Assembly (NCBI GenBank): GCA_002104935.1
Contig: MCGT01000045.1
Coordinates: forward strand, 62,001-126,000
Reading direction: 5' to 3'
DNA from: Hesseltinella vesiculosa
Lineage: Eukaryota > Mucoromycota > Mucoromycetes > Mucorales > Cunninghamellaceae
DNA length: 64,000 nt
Each line of letters starts with the position of its first letter. Positions within the stretch are counted from its first letter, which is position 1. Below the pieces are notes generated by a model that was not told the origin of the DNA, searched no databases, and was given only the letters and a program-made list of their open reading frames with translations. A program made the translations under genes and the position numbers. Positions 1 through 11,697 of the stretch are shown here, in pieces.

Positions 1-260
1 ATCGTTCTCTGGCATCAATGCTTCATGAGACGATCCTGGTGTCGAGGGAGGCGGGTAATCAGCAAATGTTGTCAAAAAATTGCGACCAGTAACATAAAAC
101 ATTTGGCAATGTCAAGACGATGGCGATGAAAAAAAAAAAAAAAGTTGGCAGCGGACGGTAGCAACAAAACGACGGGAGGTCATAAAAAGGAGGAGCATGT
201 ATCACTGATTTAATAAAGGTATCGGCACTGTACAAAAAGGAGAAGAAGGATGGGAGGGAA
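1..260. other. Left edge, no gene seen
   Basis: No supportable coding frame. The segment contains an A15 run near 129-143 and lies downstream (3') of the minus-strand methyltransferase gene that ends at 261. Confidence 0.5.
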
Positions 261-1566
261 TCATGCTGGTACCAAGCGATAGAGTTTCACACCAACTTTG
301 GTGGCCAGAACAGGCAACAGGCCACCATCCGGATCGTCCGGGTGATCGTTCAGCAAAGTGACTTGAAAGTGTGCTTGGCAGAGCGTCCAGAACCGAGCTT
401 CTTCTTCATGATCAAAGCCCCGGCGCTTGTAGCCTATGTAGACTCGTCCCTTGGGTGCACAGAGGTCCACCAACGATGCCACCAGTGATTCGAAAAATTC
501 TGCTTCATACAGGACGTCCGAGGCTAAAATCAGGTCAGCCTTGCCACAGGCCATGGCCTGGTCGTGGTCACCCCACAAGAGCGGAAGGACTTGGATCCGG
601 TCATGGTTGTCGCCATCTTGGTGATTCAGCGCTACATTGCTCTTGATCAAGGGCAGAGCTTCTTCCAGCTCGGTCACTGTCACCCGCCGACACTTGCTTT
701 CGCGCAAGGCACACATGCCAAGCAAACCAGTTCTACAAAAAAAAAAAAAAAGTTGTCAATGCGACATTCCTTCCGTATGCTCCTTACCCAGCACTGAGAT
801 CCACTACATGCTTGCCATCAAGGTAGGAACGATAGGATGGATGTTGTGCCATGCGCTGGATCATCTTGACCATCACCAAGGCAGAGTCCCAGACTTTGCC
901 ATGTATGCCATCCTCCCAGGCTTCGTGGATGGCCAGATGGCCTCGGTGCTGTGTCCCAAACCAACGGTAGGTGGCATGCACCATCGGTGTGTCTTCCGGC
1001 CAAAGCTCCATGGGCTTGTTGGTGGCGGACGACAACAGGCGGTCGGACGGATGCAAGAAGACGGGTCCGATGACCAGCGGCAGGATCAGGTCGTCCAGAT
1101 CGTCGGGGATGCTGTCTGCCGGCTGTTCTTGAGGAAAGTCATGCACTTGCTGACAATAGACGCGTAGGTACTTTGGTCCATAGGACGCGCTGTCGGTCAA
1201 CTTGAATTCGAGCGCGCCTTTGCCACTGCCACAGCACCCAGCGATGCCGGTGTTGTCGATGGAGGTCGGTCCATCCCAGGTGGAAGCACGGGTCAGGACA
1301 TGGCCATTGGGATCTCGTTCAAGCTGTGCCATGGATGGATCAGGGCCGTTAGGATCTGCCAGGACATCAACATTCAAGACCACCTTGCCAGACGGCTCGA
1401 TGGCGGATCGTTTGAAAAGCCCCACTTCGTTGACCAAAAAGACTTCAATGCGGTACCACTGATCCGGTGCTACATTGCGCACCACTGGCGAGCGTAAGTT
1501 TAATCGGTACAGAGCAAAGTGCTGATCAATCTTTTTTCTGAATTCGTCGTCACTGATGTTTTTCAT
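261..1566 (-). CDS. Family-16 (METTL21-like) SAM-dependent protein methyltransferase
   Basis: Two exons, 1566-788 and 732-261, joined across a 55-nt intron (787-733, GTAAGG...TAG) give 416 aa. The junction falls inside SAM motif I, which reads VDLSAGTGLLG only after splicing; motif II-like residues (VTVTELEEALP) and the post-II DVLY motif typical of METTL21-type lysine methyltransferases follow. The first ~250 residues form an extra N-terminal region (rich in beta-type sequence, with a GCCGSGKGALEF stretch) that I cannot assign. Start chosen at the Met before KNISDDEF because the open frame upstream is a Phe-rich translation of a T-rich leader. Known for the family: members methylate lysines of translation factors and chaperones; the substrate here is unknown. 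Probably cytosolic, as no signal or membrane segment is seen. Confidence 0.82.
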
Positions 1567-3095
1567 TCTGAGGAAGTAGAAATAAAAAGAGAAAAAAATA
1601 ATAACCCGCTGAAAAAGCAGACCCGAAACTGTATGCCGTCCAAATTGGCTGAACATTCAATTCAGGTAGTATCATACATGTAAAAATAGTCGGTTTTGTT
1701 TAACGGATAGGGTCAAGCAAGAGGAGAGAGAGAGGGGGGACAGTCATGGTGTATTTTTTGTGTGGTTCGCCCAGGCTTCTCGGCTGAGTATACTGTATGC
1801 CACTTTGCGTATCGCATCGGCTCTAGCCGACCACGGCAGCAGAGAGCCAAATATTCTTTACCGAGACTACAGCTCATCATGCACTAGCCACCAGCAAAGT
1901 TTGGAGTGAATCGGTTGTTTGACCAGCTTTTGGGCTGGTTATTTATTTATTTTTTTTTGTCACATCGCCCGAGTGGACCCGTTGGCCATCCTGAAAAAAA
2001 CGAGGATGCTCTACAGCACTTTTACGTGATTGGAATGATAGTATAATTGGTATGAACGGATTTCATCATGAAAGATAGCGATGATGTAAAAATATAGTCG
2101 ATTGGCGATGGCTGTCGAGCCAAATCTTCATCGATGACGTTTTGACCGCACCCTCCCCCGCATAAAAATCAATGAAAAGAAAGGATTTCCAGTAACATTC
2201 AAATTCCGCTACCCTCTGTTCACCACCATCAACTCCTTCGACCCAGCACCAGTGCCCAACGTGGAATTTCAACAGCTGGTTCTTCCCATTATGACCATTC
2301 ATGTTATTTTTTTTCGCCCAACAGCCTATTCTATCAAAGCTGAACTGTGTAAAAAAAATTGAGTTAGACGATTTTTGACTGTTGCCCAGATTTTTTGTTA
2401 CAAACGTGTCTGCACGGCACCTCCTGGCTAACGTGAAATAAATAGTGATGCATTAGAGTCCTTTTTTGAATGAATCGATGAGAAAAATTGGCATGCATAA
2501 TGATGGTGCTTAGAAAACCAGGTGTGTCGATGTATCTATGGTGCTTTTTGACACCTCCGATTTCGCTGTCAACTCTCCAGCACAATGTTCAGCGCCCGTG
2601 CCCAGTCGCGTCAGCGCATGCCTCTTTCAAGCCTGGTATGCCTGCCTGACGGCCTTGTAATTTTAAAAGATAGTGATTTCCCCGTCTTCATTACTCGTAT
2701 GCATCAATTGTCATATGGTGACAGCCTTTCGCCACGAGATGACGAAACAATGCCCCAAGCCTTTCCATAAGAAGAGATATGCAGAACATCTTCTACGTGC
2801 ATGTGCATACTAAAACAAACATGAAAAAAATTGCGTGATTTGCGATGCTCCGGCCTCAGATGAACAGGCGTGAGACTGCATGATCAGGGGTGGAAGGGGT
2901 GGAATTGAAACTCAGTATAGCGTTGCTGTTATTGACGATCAACCAAAACGATCTGGGGTCTCCTGCCCTCCCAGGAATAAAGATGGTTTCAAGATGCATG
3001 TCTTACTACATTATCCACGTGCAAGGCATGCGCACTCTGAGAAGTATGTTAAAGGACCCAGAGCAGCTTTTTTATTATTATTTCATTGCAACGAG
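1567..3095. other. 1.5-kb spacer without a supportable gene
   Basis: Only short scattered open frames (e.g. 2066-2302 and 2364-2585 on the minus strand, 2585-2770 on the plus strand) with no recognisable protein, no convincing splice chain and low-complexity A/T runs. Part is the 5' region of the methyltransferase gene and part the 3' region of the TMEM234-like gene. Confidence 0.5.
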
Positions 3096-3802
3096 CTAGG
3101 CTGAGATGCAGATGCCAGTACCTAGCAATACCAAACCAATACCTAACCAAACATCTGAAGAAACACAGCATTCAGTATAGGCTGCGCAGGGTGCCTCGAC
3201 ACTCTTTGTTACCTTTGCCGCCAAATTGTTCACCCAAGAAATGGCCAGCGATGATGGAAAACACAAACGTGAGCGAATTCACAATGGGTACTGTTAGGGA
3301 CATATCTGAAAGCAATCCGAGTCAAATCTGAGGCGAAAGAATAAAATCGGGTTTTCTTACCATTTTTGCCAAGCGTATAATAATAGACAACCGAGCCACT
3401 AAGATTCATGGCAAGAGGCAAGACGTACTAAAATCAGGGAGGGAAATGAGCTTCATCGATTTTTTTTTAGATCGAAACCTAACCTGCCATCGCGTCAGCA
3501 GATATTTCCATTCAGCGATGTTTTTCTTGATGCCACCCTCTGGGTACTTGGCTGACACGGTCTCCAGGCCTTGGCTTCCGGCTTTAATCAATGGGTTTGT
3601 GGCACCCCAGCAGACAGCCACTGGGCAAAAAAAAAGATGAGGCTATATTTTTCGAATCCTATTTATAAAGCCATTTTTCTTTACCAAGCAAAAATCCAAA
3701 CAGCTGTTCTATTATATGAAATAAAGAAAATAAAAGAATGTCAGCAGATCTGCGTCAGCCATGGGCGGATGTTCATGTACGTAGCATTTCAGATGGGATC
3801 AT
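3096..3802 (-). CDS. TMEM234: TMEM234-like small multispanning membrane protein
   Basis: Six short exons (3802-3781, 3708-3685, 3620-3484, 3427-3361, 3305-3213, 3154-3096) join in frame to 133 aa, close to the size of TMEM234 proteins. Family hallmarks appear in order: AVCWGATNPLIKAGSQGL near residue 18, PLAMNLSGSVVYYYTL near 65, LTVPIVNSLTFVFSIIAGH near 88, then a final hydrophobic stretch ending GTGICISA. Introns are 51-77 nt with GT-AG ends; the first has a clear GCTGACATT branch-like site. The protein is expected to have four membrane helices and belongs to the drug/metabolite-transporter-like fold group; its biochemical role is not established. Start chosen because exon 1 (MIPSEML) supplies the only Met that keeps phase with the second exon; the first two exons are the least certain part. 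Confidence 0.85.
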
Positions 3803-3939
3803 GTTGAATTAGCGAAAAAAAAAAATAAGGGAGAAAGATCGCTTGGATTGAAATTTCCGCTCAGGGCTGTTTATTGAAAGAAAAAAAAAAGTTTATTCAC
3901 AAAAGTACAATGAAGGATACAATAAAAAAAGATACAAAT

Positions 3940-5035
3940 CTAGAATGGGAGACCAGATGGAATGCTTGTGGGAATGGCGGTTTGCCCCCCTAAACCAGAG
4001 AGGAGACTACTGATGGTGCCTGGCGAGATCCCACTGCCGGCCCCGCTACCAATAAGACCACCAAGGATTCCAAGAATAGATGATAGTTCTGAGTTTGAGC
4101 CCTACAAAATCAAATTGAGAAAATTGTGCTACTTTTTTTTTTTTGGTCGCCATTTTTTACCACATTGCAATCAAAGGAAGCAGAGCTAGAGAAGGACAAG
4201 GTGATAGGGATACCGATGATTCTGATGGTAGGAATGATTGTATAATCGACCGTCACTTTGGAACTGGCACTGCATTTTGTCAATAGGTCCTGAGCAATAG
4301 GCAGCGTGGCGTTATTGGTAAAGTCCAAAAACAAGGAGATGGGGAAGTAAATCGTCGTGTTGCTATGGGAACTGATATGAAGGTCGGTCTTGGTCCCGTT
4401 GCCAATAGGTTGCGAATAATTGGGGTAGTACACCTATAAAAAAAATAGTAAGAGGATCGCCTTCTCCCCCCCTTTTTTTTTCCCAGGCAAATCGCAAGTA
4501 CCTCGGCGCCAACGTTGGAAAAGGTAACACTTTCGATGTTTGGGTTATTGATGGCAAAGGTCATATTGAAGTCCAGGACAGCGGTGGTGCCGTTGAGGTT
4601 GAAGGTGGGGGCGCCTTGTAAGCCTTGGAACTCGACGCTAGGTTTCTTAAACAAAGCCGCAAGGACGCCGACGACGATGGCCAAACAAACAATCAACAAA
4701 AGAATGATACAGGACAGGTAGCGGATCCATCGAGGACAGCACGTGCAGCAGCCACAGCAAATGGTATCACAGCAGGAGCGACGCTCACGGTAATCGATAG
4801 GCGTGATAGGTGTAGCGTTGGCGTAACGGTCTTCTTCGACGGCATGGTTATAGCCTCCGGGCGAAGACGCTTTGTAGTTGTTGTAGTGAGAGTCAGGATC
4901 ATAATAGTTTTGTTGAGGTGGAGGTGAATGAACCTGCGTCATGGGGTAAGCATCGTATTGGTGCTGAGGTGGAGGCGGGGCATAGTGTGATCCTGGCCCT
5001 GACTGTTGATAGTTATGATCGTAATTGTAGGCCAT
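3940..5035 (-). CDS. LEA2 / WHy-domain single-pass membrane protein
   Basis: Three exons (5035-4502, 4433-4161, 4101-3940) give 322 aa. Residues 1-80 are a Tyr/Pro/Gln-rich cytosolic-type tail; residues 88-100 are a Cys cluster (CCDTICCGCCTCC), a likely palmitoylation patch; residues 106-129 form one strong transmembrane helix. The rest matches LEA_2/WHy (NDR1-like) domains: FNLNGTTAVLDFNMTFAINN followed by VYYPNYS and a second strand set with several N-glycosylation sequons. The C-terminus is Gly/Ser-rich, ending IPSGLPF. Fungal LEA2 proteins are known at the vacuole or plasma membrane (for example yeast Tag1); the role here is inferred only from architecture. Confidence 0.85.
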
Positions 5036-6491
5036 GAATGCAAATGAAAGGAAAAAAAATAAACAGGAAAAGAAATAAAGAAAAAGTGGGCAAAGGAGAA
5101 GGTTATTATATTTTTTTTTTAGTGTACGATCCGTGATTGAACCTTTTTTCTATTTTTGTTTTCAATGGCCGCCGATTTTTTTTTTTTTTTTCGTGATTGC
5201 GCCAAACCACTTCGTTGATTTGACCTTGGCTATTATCTGTTGCATGTCTATTAAACTTGGCTTCTGGTCCATTCCAGCCTATTTCCAATGAAACCACGGT
5301 CCATCCAAATCAACTCTAAAAAAAGGCAGATCTTTCTTCATTGCCCCTTTTTGCCTGCCATTTCAAACCCTTGGCTTAAAACAGGTGTCCCGTGACCTGC
5401 TTGTGCTGCCCAAGCGTGCCATCGACCAACGACAGTCTTGGCAGCAGCCACTTTTTTTCCTTTTGCCTTGATGGCTGGCCGCGCGGGCTTATGCATGTTT
5501 TTGTAAACTCTGTTTTTTCAACTTCCCTTTTTCTTCTCAGATGATGTTGACAGCGCCTTTCTTTTTTAATGCTTGAGGTTGCCGTATTCTTGAGAAGCCT
5601 TGGTATCATTGCCGTTCTCATTGGCTATATTGTCAACGTGTTCGTTGGCCTCTCAGATGAACCGAGGCGGTGGGTTTAACAGAGCAAAAAAAAAAAAAAA
5701 AAATGAACTCAAAAAAAGGCTTGTGACACCCTGCTGGGGTGTGTTCTGAGACTGTCACTTGTCAAACCACCTTTTTTTTCAATGACGTTTGTCGCGGCAA
5801 AAGGTTCAAATACTACAGTACGGCATGGTTTGGAACAAAAAGTGAGGAATGGACAGTAACGGCTGAGATCAAGAAAGCAAGGAAGTGATCTCCGTCTTTT
5901 TTTTTTTTTTTTTTTTGGGTTTCTTTTGAACTACCATGGGGTTGGTCTCGGGTCTCGCGTGCATCCTGATTAACTATCCTTACCACCTTTTTTGCATTTT
6001 TTCATTGCTCGCTTTCATTGACAGCTTTCTACTTGGCAAGTTTATACAGGCATCCTCTTTTTTCAGCCGAAAACGTGCAGCCCGTTTCCGTGACATGGCC
6101 GTCCATCTTTTTAACGAGCATCCGCACTTTTTTAATTTTATGGCTGCAGCTTGGATTCAATGTGCACCTGGAGACCCTTGGCGGAGTCATGAAGAAAAGC
6201 ATCAAGATCATTCGGTGATAGGGTTAAAGAATGAGAGGCTTGCACAAAAAAAAAGAGAGAGAATCACATGAGGACCAAAACAAGGTATCAATGTCAGCCT
6301 TTCAAAGTTGAAAAAAACTCTTTCTCGACAAAAGAAAGACTGTTTGTGAAATCAGGCACGCTTACCAGCCAATCGCCGGGACCGGACCTGCAAAATGAAA
6401 AAAAAAAAAAAAGGAACCGGGCAACCCGTCAATCCCTTTTTTTTTTTTCTTTTTTCCTTTTCATCTTTTTATACCAGAAAACGATTCCACC
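5036..6491. other. Spacer and kinesin upstream region
   Basis: 1.46 kb between the LEA2 start (minus) and the kinesin start (plus), so it holds two divergent promoters. Several long A or T runs lie here (about 5183-5194, 5686-5703, 5899-5917, 6399-6412, 6438-6449). Open frames such as 5936-6271 have no recognisable content and I do not call them. Confidence 0.5.
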
Positions 6492-9400
6492 ATGTCAGGA
6501 AACAACATTAAAGTTGTGTGTCGTTTCCGTCCTCAAAACTCGCTAGAAATCAAAGAAGGCGGTCAACCCATTATCGACATTGACGATGAAGGGACGCAAG
6601 TCAGTCTCAAGGTAAGCAATTTGGTTTTTTTTCGTCTGACCCCATCCTTCTTCATTTTGCTCATCATCTCTTGGTTTTTTTTAACCGTAGGGCAAGGATT
6701 TCCAAGGTAGCTTTGCTTTTGACAAAGTCTTTGGCATGCATACGCCTCAAGCCGATGTGTTTGACTATTCCATCAAGTCCACCGTCAACGGTAAAAATAA
6801 CCTTCACGCCGCCGTCCTTTTCCGCTTACGCATTTTTATATTTAAACCATGATAGAAATCTTGTCTGGTTATAACGGTACTGTCTTTGCCTATGGTCAGA
6901 CTGGTAGTGGTAAAACCTACTCCATGATGGTAAAGCATTATAAAAAAAATAAAAAAAAAAAAATGAGGATCCGATAACAAGCTGACGCCACCTTTCTTAT
7001 TAGGGCTCTGATATCGATGATGAAAAATCAAAGGGTATTATTCCTCGTATCGTTGGCCAAATCTTTGACAGCATTTTGGCTGCTCCTTCCAACCTGGAAT
7101 TCACTGTCAAGGTGTCCTATATGGAAATCTACATGGAAAAAGTGCGCGATTTGTTAAATCGTAAGTGGTTGCAAAAAAAAAAAAAGGTTCTTCTCCTAAT
7201 TTTTTTTCTCTCTCTCGTAGCTTCCCATGATAACTTGGCTATCCATGAAGACAAAACAAAAGGTGTCTATGTCAAAGACCTGTTGGAAGTCTATGTGGGG
7301 TCCACTGATGAAGTGTATGAAGTCATGCGTCGTGGCAGCAACAATCGTGTGGTTGCCTATACAAGTAAGTCGTGACATTAATTTGGAGAGCTTGATTTAA
7401 ACTGTTTGATCGTGTTTGTGTGTCTCAGCTGTTGTTTGAAATTCTTTTTTATGGCTGTTCTCACTCCAAAACTTCTCATATGATCTTCATTTTTAGATAT
7501 GAACGCCGAAAGTTCAAGAAGTCACTCTATTGTGGTCATGACCATCACCCAAAAGAACATGGACACAGGCGCTGCTAAAAGCGGGAAACTTTACCTGGTG
7601 GATTTGGCTGGTTCGGAAAAGGTACTTGATTTGAAACGATTTTTATTTGTTTGCCCACTTTGCCTTGTTTGGGATTTTTTTTTCTTTTCGACTCACCCAT
7701 ATGATTCTCTAGGTTGGCAAGACAGGGGCTTCGGGTCAAACACTGGAAGAAGCCAAGAAGATCAACAAGTCCTTGACCGCCCTCGGTATGGTCATCAACT
7801 CCTTGACCGACGGCAAGGTAAGCACAAAACAGGATGAGGATTGTTTCTTATCTTTGCCTTAGTCGAGCCATGTGCCCTACCGTGATTCCAAATTGACCCG
7901 TATCCTCCAAGAATCCCTCGGTGGTAACTCCCGCACCACCCTGATCATCAACTGTTCGCCCTCCTCCTACAACGAAGCCGAAACCCTGTCGACCTTGCGT
8001 TTCGGTATGCGGGCCAAGTCCATCAAGAACAAGGCCAAGGTCAATGCGGATCTCTCACCTGCTGAACTCAAGGCCTTGCTCAAGCGTGTCAAGTCCGAAA
8101 CCGTCACCTTCCAAACCTACATCTCTGCCTTGGAAGGCGAAGTCAACGTTTGGCGTACTGGCGGCTCGGTGCCCGAAGACAGATGGGTCACGATGGAAAA
8201 AATCAGCAAGGGCGACTTCAGCGCCTTGCCGCCCGCCCCAGGTTTCAAGAGCCCTGTGTCCGAAGACTCTCGCCCGGCCACGCCCGCCATCGTCTTGGAA
8301 AAAGACGAACGCGATGAACTTCTCAAGCGTGAAAATGAACTCATGGATCAAATCGCTGAAAAGGTAACCTCCTCATGCTTGACGCCACCCCCCTCACTCG
8401 TTCTCCTCAGGAAACCGAGCTGGCCAACCGCGAAAAGCTTTTGGAATCCCTCAAGGAAGAAATGACCTATTACAAGGACCAAGAGCAGCTGGTGACCAAG
8501 GAAAACCAGCAAATGACGGCCGAGCTGACCGACCTGCGCCTCCAACTGCAAAAGATCTCCTATGAAAGCAAGGAAAATGCCATCACCGTCGATTCGCTCA
8601 AGGAGTCCAACCAAGAACTCATGACTGAATTGGACGAGCTCAAGCGCACCTTGGCTGAGACTCGCATGGCCCACAAGGATGCCGTCAATGACGAAAAGGA
8701 AAAGAAGAAGGCTGAAAAGATGGCCCAAATGATGTCCGGCTTTGACCCCTCCGTAAGTGTCACGGCCCTTTTCTCATTCACCCCTCATTCGTCCTTCCTT
8801 TCCGCCAGGGCGAGATCAATGAAAAGGAACGTCAAATACGGGATGCCCTCAACAAGCTGGATGGCGACTCCACCGGCTCCTTGTCCATTGAAGAATTGGT
8901 GTCCTTGCGTCGCGATCTTGCCGAATCCAAGGTGCTGCTGGAGCAACACACAAAGACCATCGAGGATTTGACCTATGAACGCGATGCCCTCGGCAAGAAG
9001 AAGATCGACCTCGAAGGCCGCCTCAGCAACTTGGAATCCGAATATGAAGAACTTTTGGACAAGACGATTGCTGAAGAAGAAGCCCAGGTCCAAAAGAACG
9101 TCGATATTGCCGAAACCATCTCGACGCTCAAGGTAAAAAAAAAAAAAGGGTCCAACTTGCCAAGAAACCAACCTTTTTTTATTCATTATTATTATCTTCA
9201 ACAGGGCAAATTGGAGTCTCAATACAATGCCAAACGTGAAATGCAACAACGCGAAATCGAAGAGCTCAAGCGTGAATTGGATCGCAAGAATGAAAGCCAT
9301 CAAAAGATCAGCAATGCCCTGGCCGATCTCAAGACCGCCAACGATCAACTCCAGGTAAGATCTTGTCGCCTCTGGCTTTGGCTGACCCTTCCCGTTTTAT

Positions 9401-10138
9401 TTTGATCTTCCTCACAGGTGGCCTTATCCGAACAACCCAGCGACAACCAAAGCGAGTTGTCTGAACGTGAAAAGGATTTAGAACGCATGCGCAAGACCAT
9501 GGCCAACCAATTGGCTGAATTCGAAGTCATGAAGAAGGCTTTGATGCGCGATCTCCAACAGCGCTGTGAGAAGGTGGTTGAGCTCGAAATGTCGTTGGAT
9601 GAGACCCGTGAACAATACAACAGTGTCTTGCGCGCCAGCAACAATAAGGCCCAGCAAAAGAAGATGGCCTTTTTAGAACGCAACTTGGAGCAATTGACCA
9701 ACGTTCAAAAGCAGGTGCGGTCCTCTCTACTAAGAAAAGAAAAAAAGCAGAGAACTCATCCTCCCATTTTTTTTTTTTCTGTAGCTCGTGGAACAAAACG
9801 CCTCGCTCAAGAAGGAAGTCGCTGTGGCCGAACGCAAGTTGATTGCTCGCAACGAACGTATCCAAAGTCTAGAAAGCTTGTTGCAAGATGCTCAAGAAAA
9901 ACTCATTTCGCAAAATCAGAAATTCGAAGCTCAATTGCAAGCCATCCGTGAACGATTGGATCAAGCCCGTTCGCAAAAATCACAAAACTCCATGGCCGCC
10001 TTGAACTTTGGCCGCATTGCCAAGCCTTTGCGGGGCGGCGGCGTTGCCGTGGTTGAAAATGGCGACAGCCCCACGTCCCCTACTTCGCGTGACAAGCGAG
10101 GTTCTTGGATCTCTGGTTTCATGGGTAGCCGTAGCTAA
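6492..10138 (+). CDS. KHC: Conventional kinesin heavy chain (kinesin-1)
   Basis: Thirteen exons (6492-6611, 6691-6790, 6856-6929, 7004-7160, 7221-7364, 7497-7621, 7713-7817, 7863-8363, 8411-8752, 8809-9132, 9205-9354, 9418-9714, 9785-10138) join in frame to 930 aa, the normal length for fungal kinesin-1. The N-terminal motor (about 1-330) shows the P-loop GQTGSGKT, switch I NAESSRSH, switch [10 protein letters not shown] and the [13 protein letters not shown] microtubule-binding segment. A neck and long heptad coiled coil follow, broken by Pro-rich segments. The tail keeps the IAKPLRGGG autoinhibitory/cargo motif of fungal kinesin-1 and ends in a short Ser/Arg-rich sequence. It drives plus-end microtubule transport of organelles and vesicles along hyphae. 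All introns are GT-AG and none disrupts a domain. Confidence 0.97.
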
Positions 10139-10869
10139 TTTTTTTTTTGTGTGTCTCTTTTGTTCCATTCTATCACCCCACCCTCCTTCTCCCTTTACAA
10201 ATGTGTCTATTTCCTTACTGATTCCTATTTTTGTTTACATATGTTTTTTTTTGCCCCACCCCATTATACATACTCAGTTTTTTTTTTGTCGTTCTTTCGC
10301 CACTGTATCAAAAATGAAAAAAAAAAATCACTCTTTATACACTCCCTTTTTTAATGCGAATTTTTATTACGGTTTTGGGAAATGGACAAGACAATCTGGG
10401 GGTCCTCTGTCGATTTCTTCCTTTTTTTTTTGGCGGCGGCGGAGTCGGAGGCATGAGAACGACACTGGAAGATTGGCGGGGTGATCTTGACCAATCGATC
10501 TGATTTCTTCAGCAACATTGTCCTTCGCAGTATAGCATTCTAAAAAAAAAAACTTAGTCGCCGCCAGTGAGTGTCCATCCTGTTGCTCATTCGTCAAGTT
10601 TAGGGCGAATAGAACGAGTGGTGCTGATTTTTCGTCAGGGGGGCTCCTGGGAAAAATCGACTGATTTGCTGACTCAAATGGCTACTCTCGCCATGCAAAA
10701 GGTGGCTCATCGCAGCTGTCGGTGGTGGCTCTAGAGAGCCCATGTTCGCAAAGCTGTTGAATGATCTCTCCCTTTTTTATTTTCACATGTGGCACGAAAA
10801 AGAGGAGTGGGGATTAAATTTGTAGAAAAGGGTCTAGTAAATATAGATTTAAAAAACAAGGCGGGTGGA
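10139..10869. other. Convergent 3' region of kinesin and YKT6
   Basis: 730 bp between two convergent genes. Pyrimidine-rich just after the kinesin stop, with several T8-T10 runs; no supportable gene. Confidence 0.5.
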
Positions 10870-11697
10870 TCACATCACGACACAGCAAGAGTTGGTCTTT
10901 TTGGCGGTCTTGTAAAACATTTTGGATTGGCTGGACAAGGCTTCGGAACGATCGACCAGGACATCCAGCTAAAAAAAAAAAAGGAGAGGTGAGTGGAGGA
11001 TGGTGCCGATGTGCCTTACTTTTTCACCACGTTTCAGGACAGAGTCGATGGTTTTGTGCTGTGGGGAAGAAAGAAGCGTGAATGGTCTGCGCCGTCGTTC
11101 GCCTTCGGTAGGCTTACCAAGATGGCGGTGGTTTCGTCCAGTTCATTTTGCACCTTCATGATTGTATCGGCTTGTTTTGGGTCTTGGTATTTTTGAATGT
11201 AAGAGGCGAGCTCGGGAAAGTCCAAGGTGCCTTGCCATCGGTCGGTGGGGAATTTAACCAGGAATTCGTCGAGGACCTTGTTCAGCAGCGAAAAGACCAC
11301 ACGCGAGGGATATTCTTTGTCGGTAAAGATGACACCGGCCAAGCCTTTGGGATGGGCATACACATGACCCACATTGTCTAAAAGAAGGGAAGAAAGAAAA
11401 GACAGCCAATCAGCAGATGCTCGATGATGACTGATGTTCCTACTTTCACTTTCGACAGATTGCCGTTGTCCTGTGCTGGTTCTCTCTGCAATGGTGACTG
11501 AGGTGAAGTCCATAAATTCCTTCACACTAGATAAATCGAGGTCAGTCGGATGGGAGCCTGAGAGAATTATGATTTGAAAAAATGATGACATGCCTGCCTC
11601 GCTGAAAGTAACCAAAGCTTGATAAATCATATTGCGAAGTGAGTATGGAGGCACTAGAAGGATCCTTTTTTAATACAGAGATGGAGAACAGCTTCAT
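10870..11697 (-). CDS. YKT6: Prenylated R-SNARE YKT6
   Basis: Five exons (11697-11594, 11526-11444, 11377-11118, 11058-11020, 10968-10870) give 194 aa, against about 200 in yeast. The N-terminal longin domain reads [10 protein letters not shown]...[17 protein letters not shown] and [17 protein letters not shown]; the SNARE motif follows [21 protein letters not shown], and the end is TNSCCVVM, so the last four residues form a CAAX-type prenylation box after a second Cys that can be palmitoylated. It acts in ER-Golgi, vacuolar and autophagosome fusion. Intron 1 must use a GC donor (AG|GCATGT at 11593) to give the conserved F-x-R-x-S-V core; no GT donor fits. Confidence 0.94.

Noticed and set aside
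5936..6271. 111-codon plus-strand frame upstream of kinesin
   Set aside because: No domain, no splice support, overlaps T-rich promoter sequence; codon use unlike the neighbouring genes.
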